A stretch of DNA of 64,000 nt from Actinoplanes ianthinogenes (GTDB lineage Bacteria > Actinomycetota > Actinomycetes > Mycobacteriales > Micromonosporaceae): NCBI RefSeq assembly GCF_018324205.1, contig NZ_AP023356.1:2311501-2375500 (forward strand), given 5' to 3'. This document shows, one piece after another, positions 50,974 to 59,373 of the stretch (positions are counted from its first letter, which is position 1; each line of letters starts with the position of its first letter). The position numbers and the translations under genes were made by a program. The notes beneath the pieces were generated by a model that saw nothing but the letters and a program-made list of their open reading frames with translations, was not told the origin of the DNA and did not search any database.

Positions 50974-52806
50974 TTATTTCGGCGCCAGCCAGGACGTGGC
51001 TCGAAGCCCGGCAGCGCCGGTACCGCCCACCTCGGTGATCTCGACCAGCACCACCTTGGCCGGTTCCGCGGCCGTCAGCACACAGAGCGCCGCACCTCTG
51101 CGAACCTCCACCTCGGCGCCCGGCCCGAGCGGCCCGGTCCGAATCGCCCGCAGGCACCCGGCCGCGTCGAGATTCCCGCTCGGCACGCTGCTCCCCGCCA
51201 CCGAACCGACCGCCAGCGTCAGCCGCGCCGGCCCGTTCCCGCACCGGCTGTCGTAGCGCAGGTCCGCGACCTGCTCGGAAACCCCGGCGCGAGGTTCGTC
51301 GAGGTCGAGGTAGACCAGCGCGGCGCACCCGACGCGCACATTCAGGGCCTCTTTCGCGTACGTCACCGGCAGTCCCACCGCGGACGGCGCCGGCGCGGGC
51401 GACATGTCGTGCATCGGCGCCGGCGTGGCGATCAACCGGTAGAGCAGGACCCCGGTCACCCCACTCGCCATCAGCGCCAGCAAGCTGACCAGAACCGCGG
51501 TGATCGCCAGTCGCCGCCCACTCGTCGTCTCGGGTACCGGCAGCCGCTCGGTCATCCCTTGCTCGGTCGGCCACCAGGGCGTCTGCGCAACCTCCACCCC
51601 GTCCCCACCCAGCCGCCCGATGTCCTCCCCGAGCCGCCACCGTGACCGCTGCCCACCCGCTCGAACCGCCCCGGTCCCTGGGACCGGCCCCGCCGCGCTT
51701 CCCACCGCCGAGCCCGTCGCCGTCCCCACCGCCGAGCCCGTCACCGTCCCGCCTGCTCGGTCCGCCGCATTACCCACTGCCGAACGGGCCGCCGCTCCCG
51801 CCACTCGGCTCGCCGCACTTCCCGCCGCTGCCCCCACCACTCGGCCTGCCGCAGTCCTCGCCGTCGTACCGGTGGCCGCCCCAACCACTCGGCCAGCGGT
51901 CCCCGCCGTCGTACCCATCATCCCCACCGCTCGGCCCGCAGCACTCCCCGCCGTCGTACCGGTGGCCGCCCCAACCACTCGGCCAGCGGTCCCCGCCCCC
52001 GTACCCGTCGTCCCCACCGCTCGGCCCGCAGCACTCCCCGCCGTCCCCACCGCATGCCTCACCGCTGTACCCGTGGCCGGCCCCACCGCTCGGCCCGCAG
52101 CACTCGCTACCGCCGGGCCCGTTCCGGTCTCCTCTATCTGGCTCGCCGCGTCTTCGTCCGGCCACCCCGATTCGTCCTCGGCAGGCAAACTCGTCGTGAA
52201 AGGCGGTTCCGGCACCGGTCGAGCTCCCGCGAGCCAACCGGAACCACCCACCGCCGAAGCCACCGGCAGCTCCGGCTCCGACGCCTCCGGCAAGTGGGCT
52301 CCTGCGCCGGGACGCGGATCGGCACCCGCCGAAGGCCGCGCCGTCGTCCGAACACTCGGCGACCTCGCAGCCGCTTGATCGCCCGGCAGCCTTGCCGCCG
52401 CTTGATCGCTCGGCGACCTCGCAGCCGCTTGATCGCTCGGCGGCCTCACCGCTGCCTCATCGCCCGACGGCCTGTCCGGTGCCCGATCGCCGGGCGGACG
52501 AGCATCCGGCAATCGACTCGTTCCCGAGCCTCCCGACTGCTGGGGATACGCCTGCCTGATCAAACCGGGACGCTCTCGCAGCGGAGCCGCCCCCACCGCC
52601 CGGCCGCCCCGCGCCGCGGAACTCTCCGGAGCGGCCCGGACCTCGGACGAGACAACCTGACCGACGTTCGCGGCCTCCGCTTCCCGGACACCGGAATCCA
52701 CGTCCGCCACACCACCCGCGTCGTCATGGCGACCCTGGCCATCAGCCCCCTCAGGAGCGCCCTGACCAGCATGATCGGAGTAACTGGCTGCACGAAAAAC
52801 AGGCAA
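50974..52806 (-). CDS. Low-complexity single-pass membrane protein (610 residues)
   Basis: Residues 1-430 are disordered: acidic/Pro-rich, with SDQAAARSP repeats near 130 and Ala/Gly/Thr/Val repeats between about 230 and 390 (GTAGRVVGAATGTT). One helix follows (about 432-453, LAITAVLVSLLALMASGVTG), then an outer domain of about 155 residues with four cysteines (VRVGCAALVYLDLDEPRAG; YDSRCGNG; AAGCLRA; ALCVLTAAE). The start is TTG at 52806 behind GGAGGGG. Layout matches the giant protein at 36450, but the outer domains show no clear similarity. Function unknown. The 208 bp before aspS hold no gene. Confidence 0.75.
   Translation of the reverse strand: MPVFRAASYSDHAGQGAPEGADGQGRHDDAGGVADVDSGVREAEAANVGQVVSSEVRAAPESSAARGGRAVGAAPLRERPGLIRQAYPQQSGGSGTSRLPDARPPGDRAPDRPSGDEAAVRPPSDQAAARSPSDQAAARLPGDQAAARSPSVRTTARPSAGADPRPGAGAHLPEASEPELPVASAVGGSGWLAGARPVPEPPFTTSLPAEDESGWPDEDAASQIEETGTGPAVASAAGRAVGPATGTAVRHAVGTAGSAAGRAVGTTGTGAGTAGRVVGAATGTTAGSAAGRAVGMMGTTAGTAGRVVGAATGTTARTAAGRVVGAAAGSAASRVAGAAARSAVGNAADRAGGTVTGSAVGTATGSAVGSAAGPVPGTGAVRAGGQRSRWRLGEDIGRLGGDGVEVAQTPWWPTEQGMTERLPVPETTSGRRLAITAVLVSLLALMASGVTGVLLYRLIATPAPMHDMSPAPAPSAVGLPVTYAKEALNVRVGCAALVYLDLDEPRAGVSEQVADLRYDSRCGNGPARLTLAVGSVAGSSVPSGNLDAAGCLRAIRTGPLGPGAEVEVRRGAALCVLTAAEPAKVVLVEITEVGGTGAAGLRATSWLAPK
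51871..52050. repeat. 90-bp repeats inside the 610-residue protein gene
   Basis: A segment starting GGTGGCCGCCCCAACCACTC recurs 90 bp later (51871 and 51961), with a more degenerate third copy after it. It encodes the Ala/Gly/Thr/Val repeats. Confidence 0.8.
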
Positions 52807-52865
52807 GAGGAACCCCTCCAGCGCAGTAGGCGAAACCTCCCAAATAGCCTAAATAGCCGCGGTCG

Positions 52866-53621
52866 TCACCGACATCCCCCAGCGAGGCGATACCACCCGG
52901 CCACCAGAACCGGAACCACGTCTGTCGAACCCACCTCCCCCGCAACCGCCACGTCCTCGGCGAAGCCGATGGCCGCCAGCTCACGCCCGGAAGCCGTCTC
53001 GGCGAGCGCCTCCGGAAAGCGATCCGCCACCGCCCGATACCCCGCCACCGCCACCTCCGCCTCGGGTGACCGATCGCCGAACCCCGCCAGGAACGCCCCC
53101 GCACCCCAGAGGTCCTCCACCGCCGGTCGCAACGAACCGTCGGGCCACCGCTCCCCCGCCGCGACCACCGCAACCGCGCGTCCCTCCGCCCGCTCGCGGA
53201 CCCAGGCCCCGGCCGCCGTCGCATTCCGCAGACTGACTCCGACCACCGTCACCCCGTCGACCGCCGAGAGCCGGGCGGAGATCGCCGACCCGTTGGGCGA
53301 GGGCAGCACCAGCCGCTCGACCGGACGCCGGGCCACCACCCGCCGGATCGCCGCCGGCGACAGACTGATCTCGTCCGCACCGGCTGCCGAACGCCCCACC
53401 GCCAGCTCCGCGTCACACCGAGCGGCCGTCTCGGCCGCAGTGTCGTCCCGCCACGGATACGGCAATACCGCCACGCCGTGCTCCACGGCGACACTCAGTG
53501 CGGTGGTGAACGACAGCACGTCCACCACCGCCACGAACGCGGCTCCCGCCGCGACTGCCTCCGCCCCGACCGGCCCCCAATCGAACCGCGCCCGATACCG
53601 CTCCTGCCCGAACACCCGCAC
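52866..53621 (-). CDS. comB: 2-phosphosulfolactate phosphatase family protein
   Basis: A 251-residue ComB-family protein. Family stretches are FVAVVDVLSFTTALSVAVEH, LVLPSPNGSAISARL, VVGVSLRNATAAGAWVRE and VVAAGERWPDGSLRPAVEDL. In methanogens ComB removes phosphate from 2-phosphosulfolactate for coenzyme M; actinobacteria do not make that cofactor by the known route, so its substrate here is uncertain. GTG at 53621 follows GGAGGTG. Confidence 0.88.
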   Translation of the reverse strand: MRVFGQERYRARFDWGPVGAEAVAAGAAFVAVVDVLSFTTALSVAVEHGVAVLPYPWRDDTAAETAARCDAELAVGRSAAGADEISLSPAAIRRVVARRPVERLVLPSPNGSAISARLSAVDGVTVVGVSLRNATAAGAWVRERAEGRAVAVVAAGERWPDGSLRPAVEDLWGAGAFLAGFGDRSPEAEVAVAGYRAVADRFPEALAETASGRELAAIGFAEDVAVAGEVGSTDVVPVLVAGWYRLAGGCR

Positions 53622-53642
53622 CGAACACCTCCGAACCCAGGG

Positions 53643-53987
53643 TCACCGGAACTCGCGGACCACTTCGATCGTGCCGACGATGTGGTCGTTGAACTCCTCC
53701 AGTTCCTCGGCCGGCACCCAGAGTTCCAAGATCGTGTCCCCGCCGGCCTGACGCACCGGATAACGCGCCGCGAACGCCGCGTCCACCTCGAACCGGGTCA
53801 CGTAACCGACCCCGGACGCGGGCACGTTCCAGTCCCGGGCGATCCGCACCGCGTAGTCCTCGTTCAGCACCGGGTAGAAGATCGGCTGGTCCGGCAGCCG
53901 CGGCGGCCACCGTCGCCATCCTGTGGCCTGCACCAACTCAAGCTCCTTCGGCCCGGTCGGGCGCCAGAGCGTCAATGTCTGCGTCAT
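53643..53987 (-). CDS. Small conserved actinobacterial protein (often annotated ADP-ribosylation/crystallin J1)
   Basis: A 114-residue protein (LTLWRPTGPKELELVQATGW; FYPVLNEDYAVRIARDWNV; GGDTILELWVPAEELEEFND). Similar proteins are common in actinobacteria with the label ADP-ribosylation/crystallin J1, but it is far too short for that enzyme fold, so I treat it as uncharacterised. It is 21 bp upstream of comB and probably cotranscribed. No clear ribosome site is seen before ATG at 53987. Confidence 0.75.
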   Translation of the reverse strand: MTQTLTLWRPTGPKELELVQATGWRRWPPRLPDQPIFYPVLNEDYAVRIARDWNVPASGVGYVTRFEVDAAFAARYPVRQAGGDTILELWVPAEELEEFNDHIVGTIEVVREFR

Positions 53988-54072
53988 GCCGCGCAGTCTT
54001 TCAACATCAACTTCAAGGTGTCGCCTCGTTTCCTGATCGTCGCGCTCCGTCCCGGGAGTCTCCTCACCGGAC

Positions 54073-55263
54073 TCAGAAGTAGGTTTGCAGCACGTCCACC
54101 ACCCGCCGCTCCTCGTCCACGACCGGGATGTCGCGCCACTTGTCGAAGGCGGTGCACGGATGCGAGATCCCGAATCGGACCAGGTCCCCCGGCACCACGT
54201 CGGCCCCGTCGGCCACCTCCACATAGGTGTGGTGATCGTTGACCTTGGTCACCGTCAGCCCGTCGGCAGACGACACAGTGCCGTCCGTCCGCCGGATCTC
54301 CAGCGGCACCGGCAACCCCTCGTCGAACGGCGCGTCCCGTTTCCCCATCCCGGTCAGCGCCAATCCCGGCTCCGGCGCCGACAGGACCTGCGCCCAGATC
54401 TCCAGCGCCGCCACCAGCGTCCCGTCCTCGGGCACCCGGGTGAACGGTGTCCGCTCCCGATAGAAGCCGTCGTCGTGAGTGACCGACGCGCCGCTGCGCA
54501 GGATCAGCCGCGCCCGCGCCGACAGCCCGGCAAAGCGGTCGGTCACCCGGTCGAACCACGCGCTCCCACCGGCCGAGACGATAGGCTGTTCCGGCAGCAA
54601 CCCGGCCTCCGCCAGCCGCTCGAAGCCCGCGACCAGCAGATCCAGGTAGGCGTCCACGCCGGACAGGTCAGCGATCTGCCCCTCGTATCCGGTCAGCCCG
54701 GCCAAGTCGACCCCCGGCTCGGCGACGGCGGCCCGTGCCACCTCGGTCAGCTGGTCGAGAGTGCGCACCCCGGTCCGCCCGCCGGGATGGCCGAGCTCGA
54801 CGAGCACCCGAGCGTGACCCGCCGCGCCCGCCGCACGCACCCCGGCAATCGAGTCGACCTGGAAATACACCTCCCATCCGGCGGCGCTCTCGGCGGCCAG
54901 CCAGCGCAGCGCGGTGGGATCGAGCACCTGGTTCGCGATCAGCACCCGTGCCACCCCCAGCCGCCGCAGTACCAGCGCCTGATTCGCGGTGGCCACGGTC
55001 AGGCCCCACGCACCGGCACGCAATTGGGCGTCGAACAGGCCGGGCGCCATCGTCGTCTTGGCGTGCGGCGCGAAGTCGAACCCGTGCCGCCGGCAGTAGG
55101 CCGCCATGGCGGCGATGTTCGCCTCCACGGCCGCGCGCCGGACCACCAGAAGTGGCCAGGTGAAGCCGCCGTCGAAGATGCTCGGCCGGTCGGCCGCGAT
55201 CTGTTCGGCGGTCAGCGAGCCGTGTGGCAGCCAGAAACCCTTGCTCCGCCAGTCGACAGTCAT
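54073..55263 (-). CDS. PLP-dependent D-serine dehydratase-like enzyme (alanine racemase N-terminal fold)
   Basis: A 396-residue fold-type III PLP enzyme. The PLP lysine is in FDFAPHAKTTMAPGLFDAQL; ELGHPGGRTGVRT, EGQIADLSGV and VSAGGSAWFD follow. The C-terminal domain has HPCTAFDKWRDIPVVDE, where His and Cys would bind the zinc used by DSD1-type dehydratases. These enzymes deaminate D-serine, D-threonine or related amino acids to keto acids through enamine/imine intermediates. ATG at 55263 has GGGAGG close by. It is divergent from the kinase gene, 50 bp away. The RidA gene at 60656 would remove its reactive intermediate. Confidence 0.85.
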   Translation of the reverse strand: MTVDWRSKGFWLPHGSLTAEQIAADRPSIFDGGFTWPLLVVRRAAVEANIAAMAAYCRRHGFDFAPHAKTTMAPGLFDAQLRAGAWGLTVATANQALVLRRLGVARVLIANQVLDPTALRWLAAESAAGWEVYFQVDSIAGVRAAGAAGHARVLVELGHPGGRTGVRTLDQLTEVARAAVAEPGVDLAGLTGYEGQIADLSGVDAYLDLLVAGFERLAEAGLLPEQPIVSAGGSAWFDRVTDRFAGLSARARLILRSGASVTHDDGFYRERTPFTRVPEDGTLVAALEIWAQVLSAPEPGLALTGMGKRDAPFDEGLPVPLEIRRTDGTVSSADGLTVTKVNDHHTYVEVADGADVVPGDLVRFGISHPCTAFDKWRDIPVVDEERRVVDVLQTYF

Positions 55264-55313
55264 TCTCGGCCTCCCTCGATCGTGGTCTTGTCGCCGGCTG
55301 CCAGACTCCTCGC

Positions 55314-56234
55314 ATGGTGGAGATCGCCTTGCCGGACACATTCACTCGCCGGGTCACGGCGACCTGGGGCGCGGCCGGCACCCGGTGGCTGGCCGGGCTC
55401 CCGGAGACGGCGAACCAGCTCCTGCGGGACTGGGATCTCCGCCTGGACCGCGCTTATCCGCTGAGCCTGAACTGGGTGACGCGGGTGCTTCGCGCCGACG
55501 GATCGGCCGCGGTGCTCAAGATGGGCGTGCCGGAGTCGGAGCACCTCGCGGACGAGGCGGCCGCACTGGAGTTTTTCGACGGGCGTAGCGCGATCGCGGT
55601 GCTCGCCCGCGACGCGGCGCACGGCGCGTTGCTGCTGGAGGAGGCGGCTCCCGGGGTGCAGGCACGGTCGCTGGTGCCGGAGCGGGACGAGGCCGCCACC
55701 GCCGTGCTGATCGAGGTGATCCACCGCCTGCACCGGCCCGCGCCGCCCGGCATCGCGCTCCCGGAGCTCGCCGCGCGGCGCGCCTCCTTCGACGAGCATC
55801 TGCGGCGTTTCCCGGGCGATGATCCGCTGCCCCGGCACCTGGTCGACCGAGCCGGTCGGATGCTCACCGAGCTGTGCGCGACCGCGACCGAGCGTGTGGT
55901 GCTGCACGGCGACCTGCACCACGACAACGTGCTCACCGCCGACCGCGAGCCGTGGCTGGCGATCGATCCGCACGGAGCGGTCGGCGATCCCGGTTATGAG
56001 ATCGGGGCGATGCTCTACAACCCGGATCCGCGGGATGAGGACGACACCGTCCTGAAGCTGGTGCCGAGCCGGATCGAGCAACTCGCGGACGGCCTCGGCA
56101 TCCCGATCGAGCGCGTGGTGGCCTGGGGTTTCGTGCAGGCGGTGCTCGCCGAGGTGTGGAACGCCGAGGGAGACGGCGTCGGGACCTGCCGGCCGCTGCG
56201 CCTGGCGCACCAACTGCTGCCGCAGCTGCCCTGA
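55314..56234 (+). CDS. Aminoglycoside phosphotransferase-like kinase (APH(6)/hydroxyurea type)
   Basis: A 306-residue protein-kinase-like small-molecule kinase. The catalytic loop is VVLHGDLHHDNVL and the metal loop AIDPHGAVGDPGYEIGAMLY; the N-terminus (WLAGLPETANQLLRDWDLRL) is like streptomycin 6-phosphotransferases. Many such genes act on sugars or metabolites rather than drugs, and its place beside catabolic genes favours that; true resistance cannot be excluded. ATG at 55314 is the likely start. Confidence 0.82.
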   Translation: MVEIALPDTFTRRVTATWGAAGTRWLAGLPETANQLLRDWDLRLDRAYPLSLNWVTRVLRADGSAAVLKMGVPESEHLADEAAALEFFDGRSAIAVLARDAAHGALLLEEAAPGVQARSLVPERDEAATAVLIEVIHRLHRPAPPGIALPELAARRASFDEHLRRFPGDDPLPRHLVDRAGRMLTELCATATERVVLHGDLHHDNVLTADREPWLAIDPHGAVGDPGYEIGAMLYNPDPRDEDDTVLKLVPSRIEQLADGLGIPIERVVAWGFVQAVLAEVWNAEGDGVGTCRPLRLAHQLLPQLP

Positions 56235-56326
56235 TCCCAGGCCCGGCCGGGTAGGTCGAAAAGGACAAGGCGACAGCCGCCGGGTCGCCGCGCTGGTGAG
56301 ATGACCGTGTACGCGGCCTTCGGCGA

Positions 56327-57955
56327 TCATGCGGGTGCCTGGTCCAGGTCCGCGGTCATCTCGCGCAATTCCGCGAGACGATCCTCGACGGTACGCGGGT
56401 GGCCGGGCGCGTCGGGTCGCCCGTCCCAGGGGCGTGGCCCGGTGGGTGGCCGATAGTTCACCCCGAGGGCGTCCAGCCTGCTCAAGTGGACCGGCAGCCG
56501 CGAGGAGAACGCGGCGAAATCGCGCTCGGCCGGGCCCCACACCGTCTCGGCGAACGCGCAGAGGCGCGGAAAGGCCTGGTAGTCGACGCGGCGCGCGGAC
56601 TCCATGTGCTCGGTCCAGAGGTTGGCCTGACCGCCGAGGATCAAGGCGGCCTGCTCCGGGGTGAGGCCGGATGGGACCGGGTCGAAGGCGTAAACGTCGG
56701 CAAGGGTGAGCCGGGTGCCCACCGGGGTCGGCTCGGCCGGGTCGTCGGACTGCCGATAGTCCAGGTAGACCGAGGTGTCAGGGCAGGAGACGACGGTGTG
56801 CCCGGCGCGGGCCGCGTGGGCGGCCGGTCCGGCGCCCCGCCAGGCGGCGATCACCGCCCCGGGCGGCGCGCCGCCGGCCAGGATCTCGTCCCAGCCGAAC
56901 ACCCGGCGGCCTCGCTCGGCGAGATGCCCGGCCAACCGGGCGGTGAACCAGGACTGAAGTCGCTCAGGCGCGGCCAGCCCCTCGTCCCGGATCCGTGCCT
57001 GGGCGATCGGGCTGTCCTGCCACTCGTCCACCGGGCACTCGTCGCCGCCGATTCCGATCAGCTCGCCGGGGAACAGGTCACAGAGGTGATCGAGCACCGC
57101 GAAGCAGAAGTCGAGGGCGGCGGGCCCCAGGTTGAGCACGTGCCGCGAGATCCCCCACGAGCTGCGAACCGGGCCGGCATAACCGTTGCCCAGCTCCGGA
57201 TAGGCCGCGATCGCGGCCTGCATGTGCCCGGGCATGTCGACCTCGGGGACGACGGTGACGTGACGGGCCGCGGCGAACGCCACGATCTCTCGCAGGTCGT
57301 CGTCGGAGTAGAAGCCACCGTGCGGACGGGTGTCATATCGCTCGTGCTGACGGGAGCCCAGCATGGTGGCGGGTCGCCAGGCGCCCACCGAGGTGAGCCG
57401 CGGCCACCCGGGCACCTCGAGCCTCCAGCCCTGGTCGTCGGTCAGATGCAGGTGCAGCACGTTGAGCTTGTGGAAGGCGATCAGGTCGATCAGCCGGAGG
57501 ACGTCGGCGACCGGCATGAAGTGGCGCGCGACGTCGAGCATCACACCGCGCCAGCCGAACCGCGGCGCGTCCTCGATCCGGCCGCCGGGCAGCGTCCACG
57601 GGCCGTGGCCGACCCGGGCGCGGCGTAGCGTGGCGGGCGGGAGCAGCTGCCGCAGGGTCTGCACGCCATAGAAGACGCCGGCCGCGGAACCCCCGTGGAG
57701 ATCCACGCCGGCCGGGCGGATGTCCACCGCATAGCCCTCGACGGGCAGGGCCGGATCGACCCGCAGACGGATGCCGCCCGGGCCGGGCGGGAACGGGCAG
57801 CCGACGGCCGGGCCCAGCGTGCCCCGCAGCCAGATGGCCACCTCGGCCAACTCCGGTGTGGCGTCGAGCGCGGTGGTCAGATCGAGCGGGAAACCGTCGC
57901 TGGCGGGCAGCACCAGAGCGGGCCTCGGGACGAGGCTCGTAAGTGGCTCGCTCAT
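56327..57955 (-). CDS. Beta-N-acetylhexosaminidase, GH20
   Basis: A 542-residue glycoside hydrolase. After an N-terminal GH20b-like domain (to about 125) the catalytic barrel starts at RFGWRGVMLDVARHFMPVAD; LHLHLTDDQGWRLEVPGWP and VPEVDMPGHMQAAIAAYPEL follow, with the catalytic Asp-Glu pair in IGIGGDECPVDEW and GGQANLWTEHM near the end. It releases terminal GlcNAc or GalNAc. No signal peptide is seen, so it probably acts inside the cell on imported oligosaccharides. GGAGG lies 5 bases before ATG at 57955. Confidence 0.94.
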   Translation of the reverse strand: MSEPLTSLVPRPALVLPASDGFPLDLTTALDATPELAEVAIWLRGTLGPAVGCPFPPGPGGIRLRVDPALPVEGYAVDIRPAGVDLHGGSAAGVFYGVQTLRQLLPPATLRRARVGHGPWTLPGGRIEDAPRFGWRGVMLDVARHFMPVADVLRLIDLIAFHKLNVLHLHLTDDQGWRLEVPGWPRLTSVGAWRPATMLGSRQHERYDTRPHGGFYSDDDLREIVAFAAARHVTVVPEVDMPGHMQAAIAAYPELGNGYAGPVRSSWGISRHVLNLGPAALDFCFAVLDHLCDLFPGELIGIGGDECPVDEWQDSPIAQARIRDEGLAAPERLQSWFTARLAGHLAERGRRVFGWDEILAGGAPPGAVIAAWRGAGPAAHAARAGHTVVSCPDTSVYLDYRQSDDPAEPTPVGTRLTLADVYAFDPVPSGLTPEQAALILGGQANLWTEHMESARRVDYQAFPRLCAFAETVWGPAERDFAAFSSRLPVHLSRLDALGVNYRPPTGPRPWDGRPDAPGHPRTVEDRLAELREMTADLDQAPA

Positions 57956-57995
57956 CCTGCCTCCTTGACCTGGCGGGCGTTTTCCTGGAGGCTAC

Positions 57996-58016
57996 TACGA
58001 GCCACATACGAACCAC
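57996..58016. promoter_or_regulatory. Direct repeat in the hexosaminidase/regulator divergent promoter
   Basis: TACGAGCCAC (57996-58005) and TACGAACCAC (58007-58016) differ at one base and are spaced 11 bp apart, one helical turn. They lie in the 74 bp between divergent genes and are a candidate site for the adjacent regulator. Confidence 0.5.
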
Positions 58017-58029
58017 CAGAGGAGACGCG

Positions 58030-59373
58030 ATGGTCATCGGAGTCGTGGTCCACTCCGGTCAGCGCGGCCGCTTTGCCGAGGCGGCACGCACCTTGGCCGG
58101 CGTCTCCTTCGCCTGGGCGGTCTACGAGCACGAGGAGGAGATCCGCGACCGGGTCACCGACCTGCTGACCACCGGCACCCTGGACGGGTTGCTGCTCGGC
58201 CTTGTCCCCTTCGCGCGGGCCCGGGACCTGCTGCCCCCGGGCCTGCCGGTCACGGTCACCCGCTCCGCGGCGCTCGATCTGGCCCTCGCCTGGGCACGCG
58301 CCCGGGGGAACGGGTGGCCCGCCACTCCGGTCAGCATCGACACCTTCCCCGAGGAGACGGTCGCCGAGGTGGCGACCGCGCTCGGCCTCGACCGCTCGGC
58401 GATCGCCGCTCTGCCGTTCCAGCCGGAGCAGCCGGTGGCCGAGGTGGTCGCGTTCCACCGCGAGCGGCTGGACCGCACCGGCGCGCCCTATGTGATCACC
58501 GCGCGCACCGCCGTGGCCGCCGCGCTGGACGGGCGGACCGCGGTGGTGCAGGCGGTGGCCACCCCCGGCACGATCCGTGCCGACCTGCACGAGCTGGTCC
58601 TGCGGGTGCGGGGCCGGCAGGCGGACGAGCAGCGGTTCGCCGCCGCGGTCTTCCGCGCACCCGCCTCCGGCGCCCGGGAGACGCTGCGCCGGGCGCTGTC
58701 CGAGCTTCCCGAGTTGGCCGATGCCTGGATCGACGACCACGGCCCACGAGCCGTGATCGCCTTCGCCCCGGCCGGTGTCTTCCAGACCCTGACCCAGCAT
58801 TGGGTTCATCTGCCCTTCAGCGAGGAGACCGGCTTCCCCGGCGCCGGCGACACCGGCGTCGACGACGCGGAAATCGACGGCACACCGGGCCACACCGCGG
58901 CGGTCCGGAGCACCGCGGTCGGGTTCGGGATCGGGGCATCGGCGCGCGGCAGTGTGACGCTGGCCGAGCAGGCGGCGGATCGAGCCGAGCAGAACGACTC
59001 CGCGAGCGGCTATCTGATCACCGATGACGGCGTGATGATCGGCCCGATCGGCGCCGCGGGACCGCCGCTGACCTATACCTACCGCGAGCACGGAGGCCTG
59101 GAGGAGTTGGCCGGCCGGGCCGGGCTGAGCGCCGCCACGATGTCCCGGCTCGCAGCGCTGGAGCGTTCGCTCGGCGGCCGCCCGATCACCCCCGGCGAGC
59201 TGGCCCGGGCGCTGGGGATCACCGATCCGAGCGGTCGCCGCCTGATCCGGAAACTCAGCGAGGCCGGCCTGGTCGCCGCGGAGGGCAGCGCTCAGCCCCA
59301 TCAGAAGGGTCGCCCCACCCGGCTCTACCGGCTGGCCATCCAGGCAGCCTTGGCGACGGGAGGTGACCGATGA
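58030..59373 (+). CDS. Transcriptional regulator with C-terminal winged helix
   Basis: A 447-residue protein. The N-terminal about 150 residues (GVVVHSGQRGRFAEAARTLA; TGTLDGLLLGLVPFARARDL) look like a periplasmic-binding-like sensor of the PrpR-N type; a middle region follows, and the C-terminus has tandem helix-turn-helix motifs (LSAATMSRLAALERSLGG; ITPGELARALGITDPSGR, then RLIRKLSEAGLVAAEGS). It probably controls the operon it heads and the divergent hexosaminidase. GAGGAG lies 5 bases before ATG at 58030. Its stop overlaps the amidohydrolase ATG. Confidence 0.75.
   Translation: MVIGVVVHSGQRGRFAEAARTLAGVSFAWAVYEHEEEIRDRVTDLLTTGTLDGLLLGLVPFARARDLLPPGLPVTVTRSAALDLALAWARARGNGWPATPVSIDTFPEETVAEVATALGLDRSAIAALPFQPEQPVAEVVAFHRERLDRTGAPYVITARTAVAAALDGRTAVVQAVATPGTIRADLHELVLRVRGRQADEQRFAAAVFRAPASGARETLRRALSELPELADAWIDDHGPRAVIAFAPAGVFQTLTQHWVHLPFSEETGFPGAGDTGVDDAEIDGTPGHTAAVRSTAVGFGIGASARGSVTLAEQAADRAEQNDSASGYLITDDGVMIGPIGAAGPPLTYTYREHGGLEELAGRAGLSAATMSRLAALERSLGGRPITPGELARALGITDPSGRRLIRKLSEAGLVAAEGSAQPHQKGRPTRLYRLAIQAALATGGDR

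Noticed and set aside
55314..56234. Calling this kinase a true streptomycin resistance gene
   Set aside because: The fold is clear but the substrate is not, and the neighbours are catabolic rather than antibiotic-related.
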